64,000 nucleotides of DNA from contig NZ_CP006568.1 of NCBI RefSeq assembly GCF_000517405.1, positions 682,001 to 746,000 on the forward strand, given 5' to 3'. The translations under genes and the position numbers were made by a program. Shown piece by piece: positions 38,777 to 47,537 of the stretch. The notes under the pieces were generated by a model. That model ran no database searches. It saw only the letters and a list, made by a program, of their open reading frames with translations, and was not told the DNA's origin. The first letter of the stretch is position 1; every line of letters begins with the position of its first letter. Source of the stretch: Candidatus Sodalis pierantonius str. SOPE (GTDB taxonomy: Bacteria > Pseudomonadota > Gammaproteobacteria > Enterobacterales > Enterobacteriaceae).

Positions 38777-38966
38777 ACCCGAGTCAGAAGATGAGCGAAC
38801 ACGTGAACGAATATCACTGGAATGGGTGATCGGAAAATATCAGAATAACTGATCGGATGTCGCCGGAACAGCTGATCGGATACGTCGGAATCTGCATGTG
38901 TGCAACATTTTTGTACCGCTCTATGATTTTGCACTCCCCAATATCGGGGAGCTCAAATTTTGAGCG

Positions 38967-39375
38967 GTGCGATAACCGTCGCACCGGGTAACCAAGGCAA
39001 TAATATTGACTAGGTTCGTTGAGACGTTTTGCGAGTCAACGATATTGACGCACAAAGTTTGAGCCGTGCGACAAATGTCGCGCCGGTCTGCACAAATTAC
39101 CAATCGGCATTGATATTCAATAGGTTATCTGCACATACCCCACGAACTGCCTACGTTTAAAACGGAGTCAGTGAATTGTTGGCCTCCATTTTTTTATGGA
39201 AGCGGCAAAGTCTTCAGGTGCAATAATTTTTGCATCTGCCCCGCACTAGGACAGGTCATCGACGTGGTTAGTCGTGCTGCACAAATCGAAAATATCTTAG
39301 CTATTTCAATCTATTATCTGCACACAACCCCATACGGATTCCAAATCCCTATCGTCGCTGCAATAATCGTTGCGC
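38967..39375. repeat. Four dispersed copies of an 18-bp hairpin
   Basis: The copies are GTGCGATAACCGTCGCAC (38967), GTGCGACAAATGTCGCGC (39066), GTGCAATAATTTTTGCAT (39218) and CTGCAATAATCGTTGCGC (39358). They share the shape TGC-R-A-Y-AA-loop-T-Y-GC, and stem substitutions are often compensated (GCGA/TCGC, GCAA/TTGC). Spacing is 99, 152 and 140 bp. Conservation of pairing rather than primary sequence suggests an RNA or protein-binding structure. Confidence 0.6.
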
Positions 39376-39639
39376 TGGTAGACGAGGCTCCGATACCGGA
39401 GGCTCTTCTGGATTCGAGCGGGGCATAGTGCATCTATGCTGCTGCACAAATCGAAAATATTCCCTTACGTTCATATAGTTATCTGTGCGCAAGCCCCCTA
39501 TGGCGGCTTGGTGGCGACATTTTAATCAGCCCGTTTGAAACGGAGGGATGGCTCCGTGGGGTGGTAAAAGATAAACGAACACTAAACACGCGACGGCAAC
39601 TTTTTTTGTAATATAAGCATAAGCAAAAGGGGGTGGTTT

Positions 39640-39704
39640 GAGTGGTTTAGAAACTCATATCTTATTGAAATATAATGAAATGATTGAGATTTTCTAAACC
39701 ACTC
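39640..39704. repeat. 14-bp inverted repeat with further ACCACT copies
   Basis: GAGTGGTTTAGAAA at 39640-39653 is exactly inverted as TTTCTAAACCACTC at 39691-39704, with a 37-bp AT-rich centre. Two more TAAACCACT/TAAAACCACT motifs follow at about 39716 and 39734, and GTGGTTTG lies just before the first arm. An operator or replication-type cluster is possible, but no cognate protein is evident. Confidence 0.7.
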
Positions 39705-40046
39705 ACCCCAGTTTTTAAACCACTGGCACCCGCCTTAAAACCACTTCCCCATCGACGATTGAGATAGAATATCTAGGGAGAAGCTCCCTCTCTGGCTGGC
39801 TCATGTGCTGGACAACTGCCCCGGAAACCTTGTCGGCTGCGGCTTTTGCTGCACACACCCCTGTGCCACCTTCGAAAGTAGTACTTATCGGCAGCTTTTA
39901 CCGTATTTTTGCAAAACTCCACCACCGGGCAATCGTGGATGCTGATTCTTGCTTGAAAATTGAACTACAAAATTTTCGTAGTTCAAAATATAGCCAAGCA
40001 CATACCAACTGACAGAGGCAATCGCCTCAATTGCTTACGCCAGGAT

Positions 40047-40082
40047 GCCTGATGGCGCCTGTACGCCATCAGGCGAGTTTTA
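40047..40082 (+). terminator. Strong hairpin, probable terminator
   Basis: GCCTGATGGCG pairs perfectly with CGCCATCAGGC over 11 bp (6-nt loop) and is followed by GAGTTTTA. The U-run is short, so termination efficiency is uncertain. No gene ending just before it is identified. Confidence 0.55.
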
Positions 40083-40419
40083 TCTGCCAACCAAGGGTTT
40101 TTGAATGGAGAGCAAAGAAAATCGCTTACAGCGCCAACACGTGCGCTAAGTGGGGGTTGCTGGAGACTGTTGGGGATGTCCCTGAAATGCGGGTGATGGG
40201 TGGTATAATGAGTGTGGTCTTTATTTCATGTAAGGGATTGCAGCAACGGTGAGGCCGAAGCCAGTCAGAGCAACGCCTTCATGCTCACCGATACGCTGAC
40301 CCGCTGGCACAAATCCGAACTCGGTCAGTTCGCGCAGAGGCACTGATGGCTGCCCCGGCTCGCTGAAGGGCCGGGGATTTCTATGGCGTACCATAAGCTC
40401 TGCAAGGTATACTTCGCCG

Positions 40420-41325
40420 ATGACAAAATCCTCACTATCCCAACACGACTCCCTGTTCAAAAAGTTCCTCGGAGACATTGCTGTAGCCAGGGACTTTCTG
40501 GAAATCCATCTGCCGCCACATCTGCGGGAGCGCTGCGATTTCGGCACGCTGGCGATGGAATCGGGCAGCTTCATCGAGGACGACCTTAAGGGCCAATGCT
40601 CGAATATGCTCTACTCGATGAAGACCACGGCGGGCCATGATGGCTACGTCTACTGTCTTATCGAGCACCAGAGCCGACCGGAAAAGCTGATGGCGTTCAG
40701 GCTATTGAGGTATGCGGTAGCGGCGATGCAGCGCCATCTCGAGCAAGGCAATGACTCTTTGCCGGTCGTGATTCCACTCCTGTTCTACCACGGCACCACA
40801 TCGCCGTATCCCTACAGCACCCAATGGCTGGATTGCTTTACTGACCCTGAACTGGCAGAATCAGTCTACAGGCAAGCATTCCCGCTGGTTGATATCACCG
40901 CTATGCCGGATGATGAAATACTGTCTCATCGACGGGTAGCTCTACTAGAATTGGTGCAGAAGCACATTCGTACCCGTGATATGCTGGAATTGGTTAACGA
41001 ACTGGCCGGATTGCTCGAACAGTGGGCCTACCCCAAAGAGCAGTTTCGCAGCTTGTTGTACTATCTGGCCGAGGCGGGAAACACCGTTGAAGGGGAAAAA
41101 TTCATTCGCGCGCTGGCAGAAAAAACGCCACGCTATCGGGAGGACGCAATGACGATTGCAGAACAGTTGAGAGAGAAAGGTCGCCAAGAAGGTCGCCAAG
41201 AAGGTCGCCAAGAGACGACCACCGAACTTGCACGAAAGTTCCTCGCTAACGGTGTCGATCGCTCATTTGTTAAGCTATCCACTGGCCTCTCCGACCAAGA
41301 GTTGGATGAGTTGGCGCGCCAATAG
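40420..41325 (+). CDS. Rpn family recombination-promoting nuclease / PD-(D/E)XK transposase-like protein
   Basis: The 301-aa protein begins TKSSLSQHDSLFKKFLGDIA, with the YhgA/Rpn N-terminal domain. The nuclease core carries DDLKGQCSNMLYSM and YCLIEHQSRPEKLMAFRLLRY (Glu-x-Gln of the PD-(D/E)XK variant). The C-terminal region has three perfect GRQE repeats encoded by 12-bp repeats at about 41180-41215, a common feature of this family. It seems intact and lies 10 bp before IS256 copy C. Rpn proteins are DNA endonucleases that raise recA-independent recombination. Its activity here is inferred. Confidence 0.88.
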   Translation: MTKSSLSQHDSLFKKFLGDIAVARDFLEIHLPPHLRERCDFGTLAMESGSFIEDDLKGQCSNMLYSMKTTAGHDGYVYCLIEHQSRPEKLMAFRLLRYAVAAMQRHLEQGNDSLPVVIPLLFYHGTTSPYPYSTQWLDCFTDPELAESVYRQAFPLVDITAMPDDEILSHRRVALLELVQKHIRTRDMLELVNELAGLLEQWAYPKEQFRSLLYYLAEAGNTVEGEKFIRALAEKTPRYREDAMTIAEQLREKGRQEGRQEGRQETTTELARKFLANGVDRSFVKLSTGLSDQELDELARQ

Positions 41326-41335
41326 TTTTCGGCGT

Positions 41336-42651
41336 GACCCTGTACACGATTCTGTGTAAATGCCTTTTCTCAGAAGTGACCGTCCAGGCGGTCACCGAAC
41401 TCGATAATAAAGCGGCTCATTGCCATGCGCCAGTCCCTCAAAGGCATTGTCCATTTCTGTGAGGCCGCCTGTATCGCCAGCCACACCACCTTTTTCACTG
41501 CGTCGTCGGTCGGGAACACCTTGCGCTTTTTGATGGCATGCCGGATCACGCTGTTTAACGACTCGATGGCGTTGGTCGTGTAGATCACCTTGCGGATGTC
41601 CGTTGGGTAGGCAAAGAACGTGGCCAGATTGGCCCAGTTTGCCTGCCAGCTTCGACTTATTTGCGGGTAGCGGATGTCCCAGGCACTGGAGAACGCTTCC
41701 AGCGCCTGCAAGCCGGCTTCTTCCGTAGGGGCCTGATAGATAAGCTTTCAGGTCGCGGGTGACGGCCTTGTAGTCCTTCCAGGAGACGAACCGCAGGCTG
41801 TTGCGCCCCATATGCACGATACACAGCTGGCGCCGCGCTTCCGGATACACCGCGTTAATAGCGTCAGGGAAACCCTTCAGCCCGTCTACGCAGGCGATAA
41901 GGATATCGTTCAGGCCGCGGTTTTTCAGCTCTGTCAGCACGTTCAGCCAGAACTTTGCGCCTTCATTTTCGGCCAGCCACATACCTAGCAACTCTTTCTG
42001 GCCTTCGATGTTGATGCTCAGCGCCAGGAACACAGATTTGTTGATGATGCGGCTGTCCTGCCGGACTTTTAGAACGATACAGTCAAGATAAACAATGGGA
42101 TAGACTGCATCCAGAGGCCGGTTTTGCCATTCGACAACCTGCTCCATGACCGCATCGGTGACCTTTGAGACCAGCGCCGGCGAGACATCGGCGTCATACA
42201 GCTCTTTGAATGCGGCGGCGATCTCGCGGGTGGTCATCCCTTTGGCGCACAACGATAAAATCTGGTTATCCATCCCGGTAATCCGGGTCTGGTTCTTCTT
42301 CACCAGTTGCGGTTCAAAGGAACCGTCACGATCGCGCGGAGTACGCAGCGCCAGCGGGCCATCGCCAGTGGTAACGGTTTTTGTGGAATAGCCGTTGCGG
42401 GCGTTGGTCCCCGGTTTAGGCTGATTTTTATCGTAGCCGAGGTGATGGGTCATTTCGGCATTGAGAGCTGCTTCGACGCTGATTTTTTTCAGCAGCCGAT
42501 CGAAGTGACTGAGATCTTCAGGGGTTTTGAGATTTTTGGCCAGTTCGTTAGCCAGAGCCTGCAACTGTTTTTCGTCCATAAATTAACCTGTTTTTGATGT
42601 TGGATTGAACATATCAAAGTCAGGCAAATACACAAATTTCTAAACAGGCTC
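41336..42651 (-). mobile_element. IS256-family element, copy C (defective)
   Basis: Both ends are present: GACCCTGTACACGATTCTGTG on the left and the complement of GAGCCTGTTTAGAAATTTGTG on the right. Flanks TTCGGCGT and AGCGCTGG do not match. Its 5' end faces the truncated copy D on the other strand, 38 bp away, making a kilobase-scale inverted repeat. Confidence 0.92.
41370..42579 (-). pseudogene. IS256-family transposase, frameshifted copy
   Basis: One inserted base near 41742 (GATAAGCTTTC for GATAGCTTTC) separates the N-terminal 283 codons from the C-terminal 113 codons with the catalytic Glu. Variants shared only with copy D are LCAKG (others LYAKG), ALSINIEG (others ALGINIEG) and HMGRNS (others HMVRNS). 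Confidence 0.9.
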
Positions 42652-42689
42652 AGCGCTGGGGTGAAAACACAAAAGCACGGATACTCACC

Positions 42690-43709
42690 TATTCCACAAA
42701 AACCGTTACCACTGGCGATGGCCCGCTGGCGCTGCGTACTCCGCGCGATCGTGACGGTTCCTTTGAACCGCAACTGGTGAAGAAGAACCAGACCCGGATT
42801 ACCGGGATGGATAACCAGATTTTATCGTTGTGCGCCAAAGGGATGACCACCCGCGAGATCGCCGCCGCATTCAAAGAGCTGTATGACGCCGATGTCTCGC
42901 CGGCGCTGGTCTCAAAGGTCACCGATGCGGTCATGGAGCAGGTTGTCGAATGGCAAAACCGGCCTCTGGATGCAGTCTATCCCATTGTTTATCTTGACTG
43001 TATCGTTCTAAAAGTCCGGCAGGACAGCCGCATCATCAACAAATCTGTGTTCCTGGCGCTGAGCATCAACATCGAAGGCCAGAAAGAGTTGCTAGGTATG
43101 TGGCTGGCCGAAAATGAAGGCGCAAAGTTCTGGCTGAACGTGCTGACAGAGCTGAAAAACCGCGGCCTGAACGATATCCTTATCGCCTGCGTAGACGGGC
43201 TGAAAGGTTTCCCTGACGCTATTAACGCGGTGTATCCGGAGGCGCGGCTCCAGCTGTGTATCGTGCATATGGGGCGCAACAGCCTGCGGTTCGTCTCCTG
43301 GAAGGACTACAAGGCCGTCACCCGCGACCTGAAAGCTATCTATCAGGCCCCTACGGAAGAAGCCGGCTTGCAGGCGCTGGAAGCGTGCTCCAGTGCCTGG
43401 GACATCCGCTACCCGCAAATAAGTCGAAGCTGGCAGGCAAACTGGGCCAATCTGGCCACGTTCTTTGCTTACCCAACGGACATCCGCAAGGTGATCTACA
43501 CGACCAACGCCATCGAGTCGTTAAACAGCGTGATCCGGCATGCCATCAAAAAGCGCAAGGTGTTCCCGACCGACGACACAGTGAAAAAGGTGGTGTGGCT
43601 GGCGATACAGGCGGCCTCACAGAAATGGACAATGCCTTTGAGGGACTGGCGCATGGCAATGAGCCGCTTTATTATCGAGTTCGGTGACCGCCTGGACGGT
43701 CACTTCTGA
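42690..43709 (+). pseudogene. IS256-family transposase, N-terminally truncated
   Basis: The frame is open from the truncation point to the normal stop (DRLDGHF), retaining all three catalytic residues but lacking about the first 63 residues, including the N-terminal DNA-binding part. An internal GTG (42777) could start a 310-aa product. Private changes include EACSSAWD and DDTVKK, besides the three variants shared with copy C. Confidence 0.88.
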
Positions 43710-43743
43710 GAAAAGGCATTTACACAGAATCGTGTACAGGGTC
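42690..43743 (+). mobile_element. IS256-family element, copy D (5' truncated)
   Basis: Homology begins abruptly at TATTCCACAAAAACC, equivalent to about 260 bp inside the complete element, and continues to the normal end GTGTACAGGGTC at 43743. The 38 bp before it (42652-42689) are not IS sequence. The right edge cuts a P4-type integrase gene. Confidence 0.92.
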
Positions 43744-44084
43744 CCAGCGCTTGTTATTGGCGTGCCACTCTCGGGCAATGTACTCAAATGTAAATTCTCC
43801 TGTTGCTTCGGCCATCTCCTCCTGTTGAACTTTCTTTGGATCTACGTTTTTTGCCAATAGCTTCTTGGCTTCATCCCGTTTTGCTCTTGCCTCTGCCAAT
43901 GAGACAGTGGGGTAAACTCCAAAAGCTAGTTTATCCTCTTTTTTGTCTCCTGGGCGTCGGTACTTCATGCGCCAGTACTTGGAGCCGCGTGGCACAACTT
44001 CAAGATACATTCCGCCACCGTTGACAATTTGTAGGGCTTTTCTTTGGGTTTGGCGGTCTCTACCTGCCGAGGATTTAGCTTCAT
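43744..44084 (-). pseudogene. P4-type tyrosine integrase, N-terminal remnant
   Basis: From ATG 44084 it reads MKLNPRQVETAKPKEKPYKL. A one-base slip then moves the frame to VNGGGMYLEVVPRGSKYWRM and FGVYPTVSLAEARAKRDEAK, the DUF4102 arm-binding domain, and on to FEYIAREWHANNKRWD, where IS256 copy D cuts it. The gene lies 169 bp downstream of the 3' end of tRNA-Phe in the same orientation, the standard position of integrases of pheU/pheV-type genomic islands. The catalytic domain is gone. Confidence 0.85.
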
Positions 44085-44252
44085 AGGGGGCCTTTTTGCA
44101 TCGAACCGAAATGGATCCACAAACAAATAGTGCCCCCAACTAAGGGTAGATTGCAATAGACCTCAGTCTTACTCTATAAGAGTGAATGTTCTTTTTAGAT
44201 AAGGCTTTGTGGGAGGGTTGTAGACTTTAGAATACCACTATAAACGTGTTAG

Positions 44253-44328
44253 TGGTGCCCGGACTCGGAATCGAACCAAGGACACGGGGATTTTCAATCC
44301 CCTGCTCTACCGACTGAGCTATCCGGGC
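44253..44328 (-). tRNA. pheU: tRNA-Phe (anticodon GAA)
   Basis: The 76-nt reverse-strand cloverleaf has acceptor GCCCGGA/TCCGGGC, D arm AGCTCAGTCGGTAGAGC, anticodon stem-loop GGGGATTGAAAATCCCC and encoded CCA. It is apparently identical to E. coli tRNA-Phe. The neighbour yjdC supports equivalence with pheU. Its 3' end is a likely attachment site for the adjacent integrase remnant. Confidence 0.97.
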
Positions 44329-44434
44329 AACGGGCCGCATTAAACCGTATTGGCTCGATTTCGTCAACGGGTTTATCCGAGAATTACGTGAAACCGCCGT
44401 CAATTGCTGAGTTTTCAGGCAAAACGCGGAAAAT

Positions 44435-45010
44435 TCAACTCAAAGCGCCGTTTTTCCGGCACAGTGCCAGACGTAAAATATCTTCCGCCAGACGGCGCGC
44501 TACCGCTACATCCTGAGCGTTGTGTTTGACCAGCAGTTTGCTCAAGCAGCCCTCTAACACCAGCTCCATTTGCTGGGCGACCATGGTCGGATCGTCAGCC
44601 TCAAGCTCTACCAGTAGCGCCCGGGTGTAGCGGTAGGACGCCTGTTTTTGCTGGTCCGCCAGTTGATGGATGGGGTGCGCCGTTGCGGGATAAAAGCTGC
44701 AGGCGGCGATAAACAGGCAGCCAGGATAACGCTGTTGCTCAACATGTTCCGCCAAGATCTGATAGCGCGCCAGCAATTTTTGCTGCGCATCCATCGCATC
44801 ATCTTGGCGTACGCGGTTGCGCCATTCGTCCACTTGGCCGGCATGGTAGCGCAAGCAGTCATAATGCAGCGCCTCGCGATCCGGCCAGTAGACGCTCAAC
44901 TGCGCTAGCGGCAGCGCCAGCTCATCGGCCAGCATCGGCAGTGATACCCGCGCGAAACCCCGTTGCTCAAGCAGGCTCAGCGCCCGGTCCCGTATATGTT
45001 CTCGTTGCAC
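44435..45010 (-). CDS. yjdC: TetR-type transcriptional regulator YjdC
   Basis: The 191 aa equal E. coli YjdC. The N-terminal HTH (RALSLLEQRGFARVSLPMLADELALPLAQLSVYW shortened to its core SLPMLADELALPLAQLSVYW) is followed by a conserved ligand domain with RYPGCLFIAACSFYPATAHP and HQLADQQKQASYRYT. The target is not known. It is co-directional with dsbD, whose stop is 42 bp upstream, as in E. coli. Confidence 0.92.
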   Translation of the reverse strand: MQREHIRDRALSLLEQRGFARVSLPMLADELALPLAQLSVYWPDREALHYDCLRYHAGQVDEWRNRVRQDDAMDAQQKLLARYQILAEHVEQQRYPGCLFIAACSFYPATAHPIHQLADQQKQASYRYTRALLVELEADDPTMVAQQMELVLEGCLSKLLVKHNAQDVAVARRLAEDILRLALCRKNGALS

Positions 45011-45052
45011 ATTTCCTCCTGGTTAACCGGCGGTTGCCTAACTGAGTGTCGC

Positions 45053-46771
45053 TCACGGCGCCAGTTTCCGCAAATGCTGCGCAAAATCCGCCGCGTTCAT
45101 AAAACCGGTTACCCGCGAGCCGGGGATCTCGTTGCAGCGGCTATCGAAAAACAAAATTGTCGGCAGCCCCATCACCTGCAGCTGGCTGAGCAGCATTTTT
45201 TGCGCGGGCGCATTAGCGGTAACATCCGCCTGAAGCAGAGTCAGGCGATGCATTTGCTCGGCCACGGCGGGATCGCTGAAGGTGTATTTATCGAACTCTT
45301 TACAGGCCACGCACCAATCGGCGTACACATCCAGCACCACCGGCTTGCCGGGGGCGGCATTTAGCGCCCGCGTGATTTGCTCAAGCGTTTGCACCGGCTG
45401 GAATGCCGGCGCCGCGCCGGTGGTCAACGGCGTGCCAGAGGGCGCTCCCCATAGCCAATCCTGCAGCGGCCGCGCGCCTATCAGCGTCAGGCCAAGCAGC
45501 AGCACCGCCAGCAGGCGGCCGCGGGCCTGCAGGCACAGCATAAATCCCCAGCCGAAAAACGCGACCGCCAGGAGGCTCCATAGCCGCGCCCCCCAGTTAT
45601 CGCCCAAGATGCGCTCCAGCAAGAATACCGGCAGCGCCAGAATAACAAAACCGAACCCCTGTTTGACCTGTTGCATCCAGGGGCCGCTTTTGGGCAGCAT
45701 TCGATGGCCGAACAGCGCAACCAGCACCAACGGAATACCCATGCCTACCGCATACAGCCACAGCGTAAAACCGCCGAACCACAGATTACCGCTTTGGGCG
45801 ATGTACAGCAAAATGGCGCTCAGGGGCGCGGTGGTGCAGGGGGAGCAAAACAGGCCCGCCAGCGCGCCCATGATAAAGACGCCGGGTAAGGTGCCTTGAC
45901 GCTGACGGTTGCTCCAAAGCGTCAGGCGGGTCTGTAGCGCCGGAGGGAGTTGCAGGGTAAACACGCCGAACATCGACAACGCCAGCAGGATAAACAGCAC
46001 GGCAAGTCCAATCAGCAGCGCGGGCTGTTGCAGCGCCGCCTGGAATTGCAGGCCGGCGGCCGCCACCGCCACGCCCAGCAGGGTATAGGTAATGGCCATC
46101 CCCATAACGTAGACCACCGCCAACAGGAGTACCCGGGTGGCGCTAAGCCGCACTCGATTGCCGAGAATGACGGCGGAAATCAGCGGATATATCGGCAGCA
46201 CGCAGGGCGTGAAGGCGATACCGATGCCAATAAGCAGTGCCCACAGCGGCGAAAACGGCACTCTGTCGCTTTGGGGCGAAGGTGTCGGGACGAGGGCGGT
46301 GCTGCCGGGGCCTTTCGCGTCAGCCGGCGCCGCGACGACGGCTGATAAGGGAATGACCTGGGTTTCCGGCGGGTAGCAAAAGCCCGCTTCCGCGCAGCCT
46401 TGCCAACTGACGCGCAGCTGGCTGTCGTTTTGCGCCTGCGTCAGCGGCAGCGTGATGCGCAGGTCATCGCGGTAGATCGCCACATCGCCGTAAAACTCAT
46501 CGTGATGGCGGCTGCCGGCGGGCAGCGTGAAGGCGCCAAGGGTGGCGTTTATCGGCTCCAGCCGGATCTGCTGACGGTACAAGTAGTAGCCGGGATGGAC
46601 GTCCCAGCTCAGCGTCAATTGCGATCCCTGCTGACGAAAATCGAAGCGGAACGCCTGATCCACCGGAATGAACTGGTTGCCGTGAGTATTGCCGAACAAG
46701 GCGGCCTGGGCGGGCGGCGGCAGGCATGCCAGCCACGCCAGCAAGATCAGCGTAAAGAGTCGTTGAGCCAT
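45053..46771 (-). CDS. dsbD: Thiol:disulfide interchange protein DsbD
   Basis: The 572-aa (E. coli 565) inner-membrane reductant transporter carries electrons from thioredoxin to periplasmic DsbC/DsbG. A signal peptide (LFTLILLAWLACLPPPAQA) precedes the periplasmic alpha domain with its Cys pair in GCAEAGFCYPP. Eight membrane helices carry the Cys pair in FTPCVLPIYPL and FCSPCTTAPL. The C-terminal thioredoxin-like domain has DWCVACKEFD. The ATG at 46771 begins the signal peptide; it overlaps the end of cutA by 25 bp, as in E. coli. Confidence 0.95.
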   Translation of the reverse strand: MAQRLFTLILLAWLACLPPPAQAALFGNTHGNQFIPVDQAFRFDFRQQGSQLTLSWDVHPGYYLYRQQIRLEPINATLGAFTLPAGSRHHDEFYGDVAIYRDDLRITLPLTQAQNDSQLRVSWQGCAEAGFCYPPETQVIPLSAVVAAPADAKGPGSTALVPTPSPQSDRVPFSPLWALLIGIGIAFTPCVLPIYPLISAVILGNRVRLSATRVLLLAVVYVMGMAITYTLLGVAVAAAGLQFQAALQQPALLIGLAVLFILLALSMFGVFTLQLPPALQTRLTLWSNRQRQGTLPGVFIMGALAGLFCSPCTTAPLSAILLYIAQSGNLWFGGFTLWLYAVGMGIPLVLVALFGHRMLPKSGPWMQQVKQGFGFVILALPVFLLERILGDNWGARLWSLLAVAFFGWGFMLCLQARGRLLAVLLLGLTLIGARPLQDWLWGAPSGTPLTTGAAPAFQPVQTLEQITRALNAAPGKPVVLDVYADWCVACKEFDKYTFSDPAVAEQMHRLTLLQADVTANAPAQKMLLSQLQVMGLPTILFFDSRCNEIPGSRVTGFMNAADFAQHLRKLAP

Positions 46772-47114
46772 GATAGATAATCGGGGTCGCTGCCGGTGAC
46801 GGGCAGTACCAATAACTCCGGGGTTTGATAGGATGATGGGATTTGATGTGCGTGAATACCGCCTGCCGCAGGGCCATGCGGCTTTTGATAAGTAGTTGCA
46901 CCTCGGCCTGCTGTTCGAGCTCTCCCTGCCAGTAGTAAAGCGACGTGGCGCCAGGCAATAGCGTGACGCACGCGGCGAGGTTGCCGGCCAATAAGCGCTG
47001 GGCGATGGCGCGGGCGCAGGCGTCGTCGGGCGCGGTGCAAAGAATGATACACAATCCGGCATCGTCGGGCTGTGGGAGAACGCCTTCCGGCTTGCCGTCT
47101 GGGTTATCTGCCAT
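46747..47114 (-). pseudogene. cutA: Divalent-cation tolerance protein CutA, frameshifted
   Basis: The first 90 or so codons match CutA (ADNPDGKPEGVLPQPDDAGL, then CIILCTAPDDACARAIAQRL, and SLYYWQGELEQQAEVQLLIK). At KSHHP, near 46830, one C is missing. The other frame continues YQTPELLVLPVTGSDPDYLS to the normal end. The trimeric CutA (112 aa in E. coli) therefore ends in unrelated residues. The start at ATG 47114 is preferred over GTG 47120. Confidence 0.88.
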
Positions 47115-47463
47115 TATCACCCCCTGTGTGGAAAACGCCGGCGGGCATTATAGCCTGTTCGCGCCGCCGGCGACAGTGCAGGGTCAGGACGGGGTATCCT
47201 CAGGATAGCGTTTGGCTTTGTATTCAGGATGCATCAAGTTTTGCAGCGAGAAGATATCATCCAGTTGCGCCGCGGTGAGCAGGCCGCGCTCGAGCACGAC
47301 CTCGCGCACGCTTTTACCGGTCTCGGCACAGATTTTACCGACGATATCGCCGTTGTGGTGGCCGATAAACGGGTTAAGATAGGTCACGATACCGATGGAA
47401 TTAAAAACATATTGTTCGCAAATAGCCTGGTTGGCGGTAATCCCGCCAATGCATTTGTCCTGT

Positions 47464-47471
47464 AGATTGAA
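47464..47471. repeat. Left target-site duplication of the ISL3-family element
   Basis: AGATTGAA here is repeated exactly at 49184-49191 on the other side of the element. Removing the element and one copy restores the aspA frame across the site. Confidence 0.95.
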
Positions 47472-47537
47472 GGGTCTTCCCCTGTTGTGGTGGCTAAGGG
47501 CATTATGATGGCAGTCTTGATTTTTGAGGAGTCTGCC

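Larger units (their letters stand above)
36316..38896 (+). mobile_element. IS21-family element (defective)
   Basis: About 2.58 kb carry an istA remnant and istB. The ends are related: left TGCTGGTTCCGG plus repeated CCGATCA blocks (36330-36410), right the complement of TGCAGATTCCGA with matching TGATCGG blocks (38825-38896). Multiple terminal subrepeats are typical of the family. ATGT stands at both outer borders, but the exact edge is ambiguous by a base. Confidence 0.82.
38897..40419. other. 1.5-kb gene-poor region with repeated hairpins and inverted repeats
   Basis: No convincing gene is present. The stretch holds a terminator-like hairpin CTCCCC/GGGGAG at 38934-38951, four related hairpins (separate entry), three TGCACAAAT-led blocks (39088, 39277, 39442) each followed about 40-50 bp on by TTATCTG and a C-run, an inverted repeat at 39640-39704, and a strong hairpin at 40047-40074. 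Around 40240-40346 a short frame SNGEAEASQSNAFMLTDTLT ends at TGA; it looks like a gene 3' end but is not identified. The overall look is of a phage or plasmid control region. Confidence 0.5.

Noticed and set aside
38897..39560. CRISPR array
   Set aside because: The repeats are hairpins of varying sequence with unequal spacing (99-152 bp) and no cas genes are nearby, so it is not a CRISPR array.
39803..40012. 69-codon ORF in the gene-poor region
   Set aside because: No ribosome site, low protein-likeness and no family resemblance.
44435..47114. N-terminal extension of dsbD through cutA (669 codons open)
   Set aside because: The extra 97 codons are an out-of-frame reading of cutA; the signal peptide begins at 46771.
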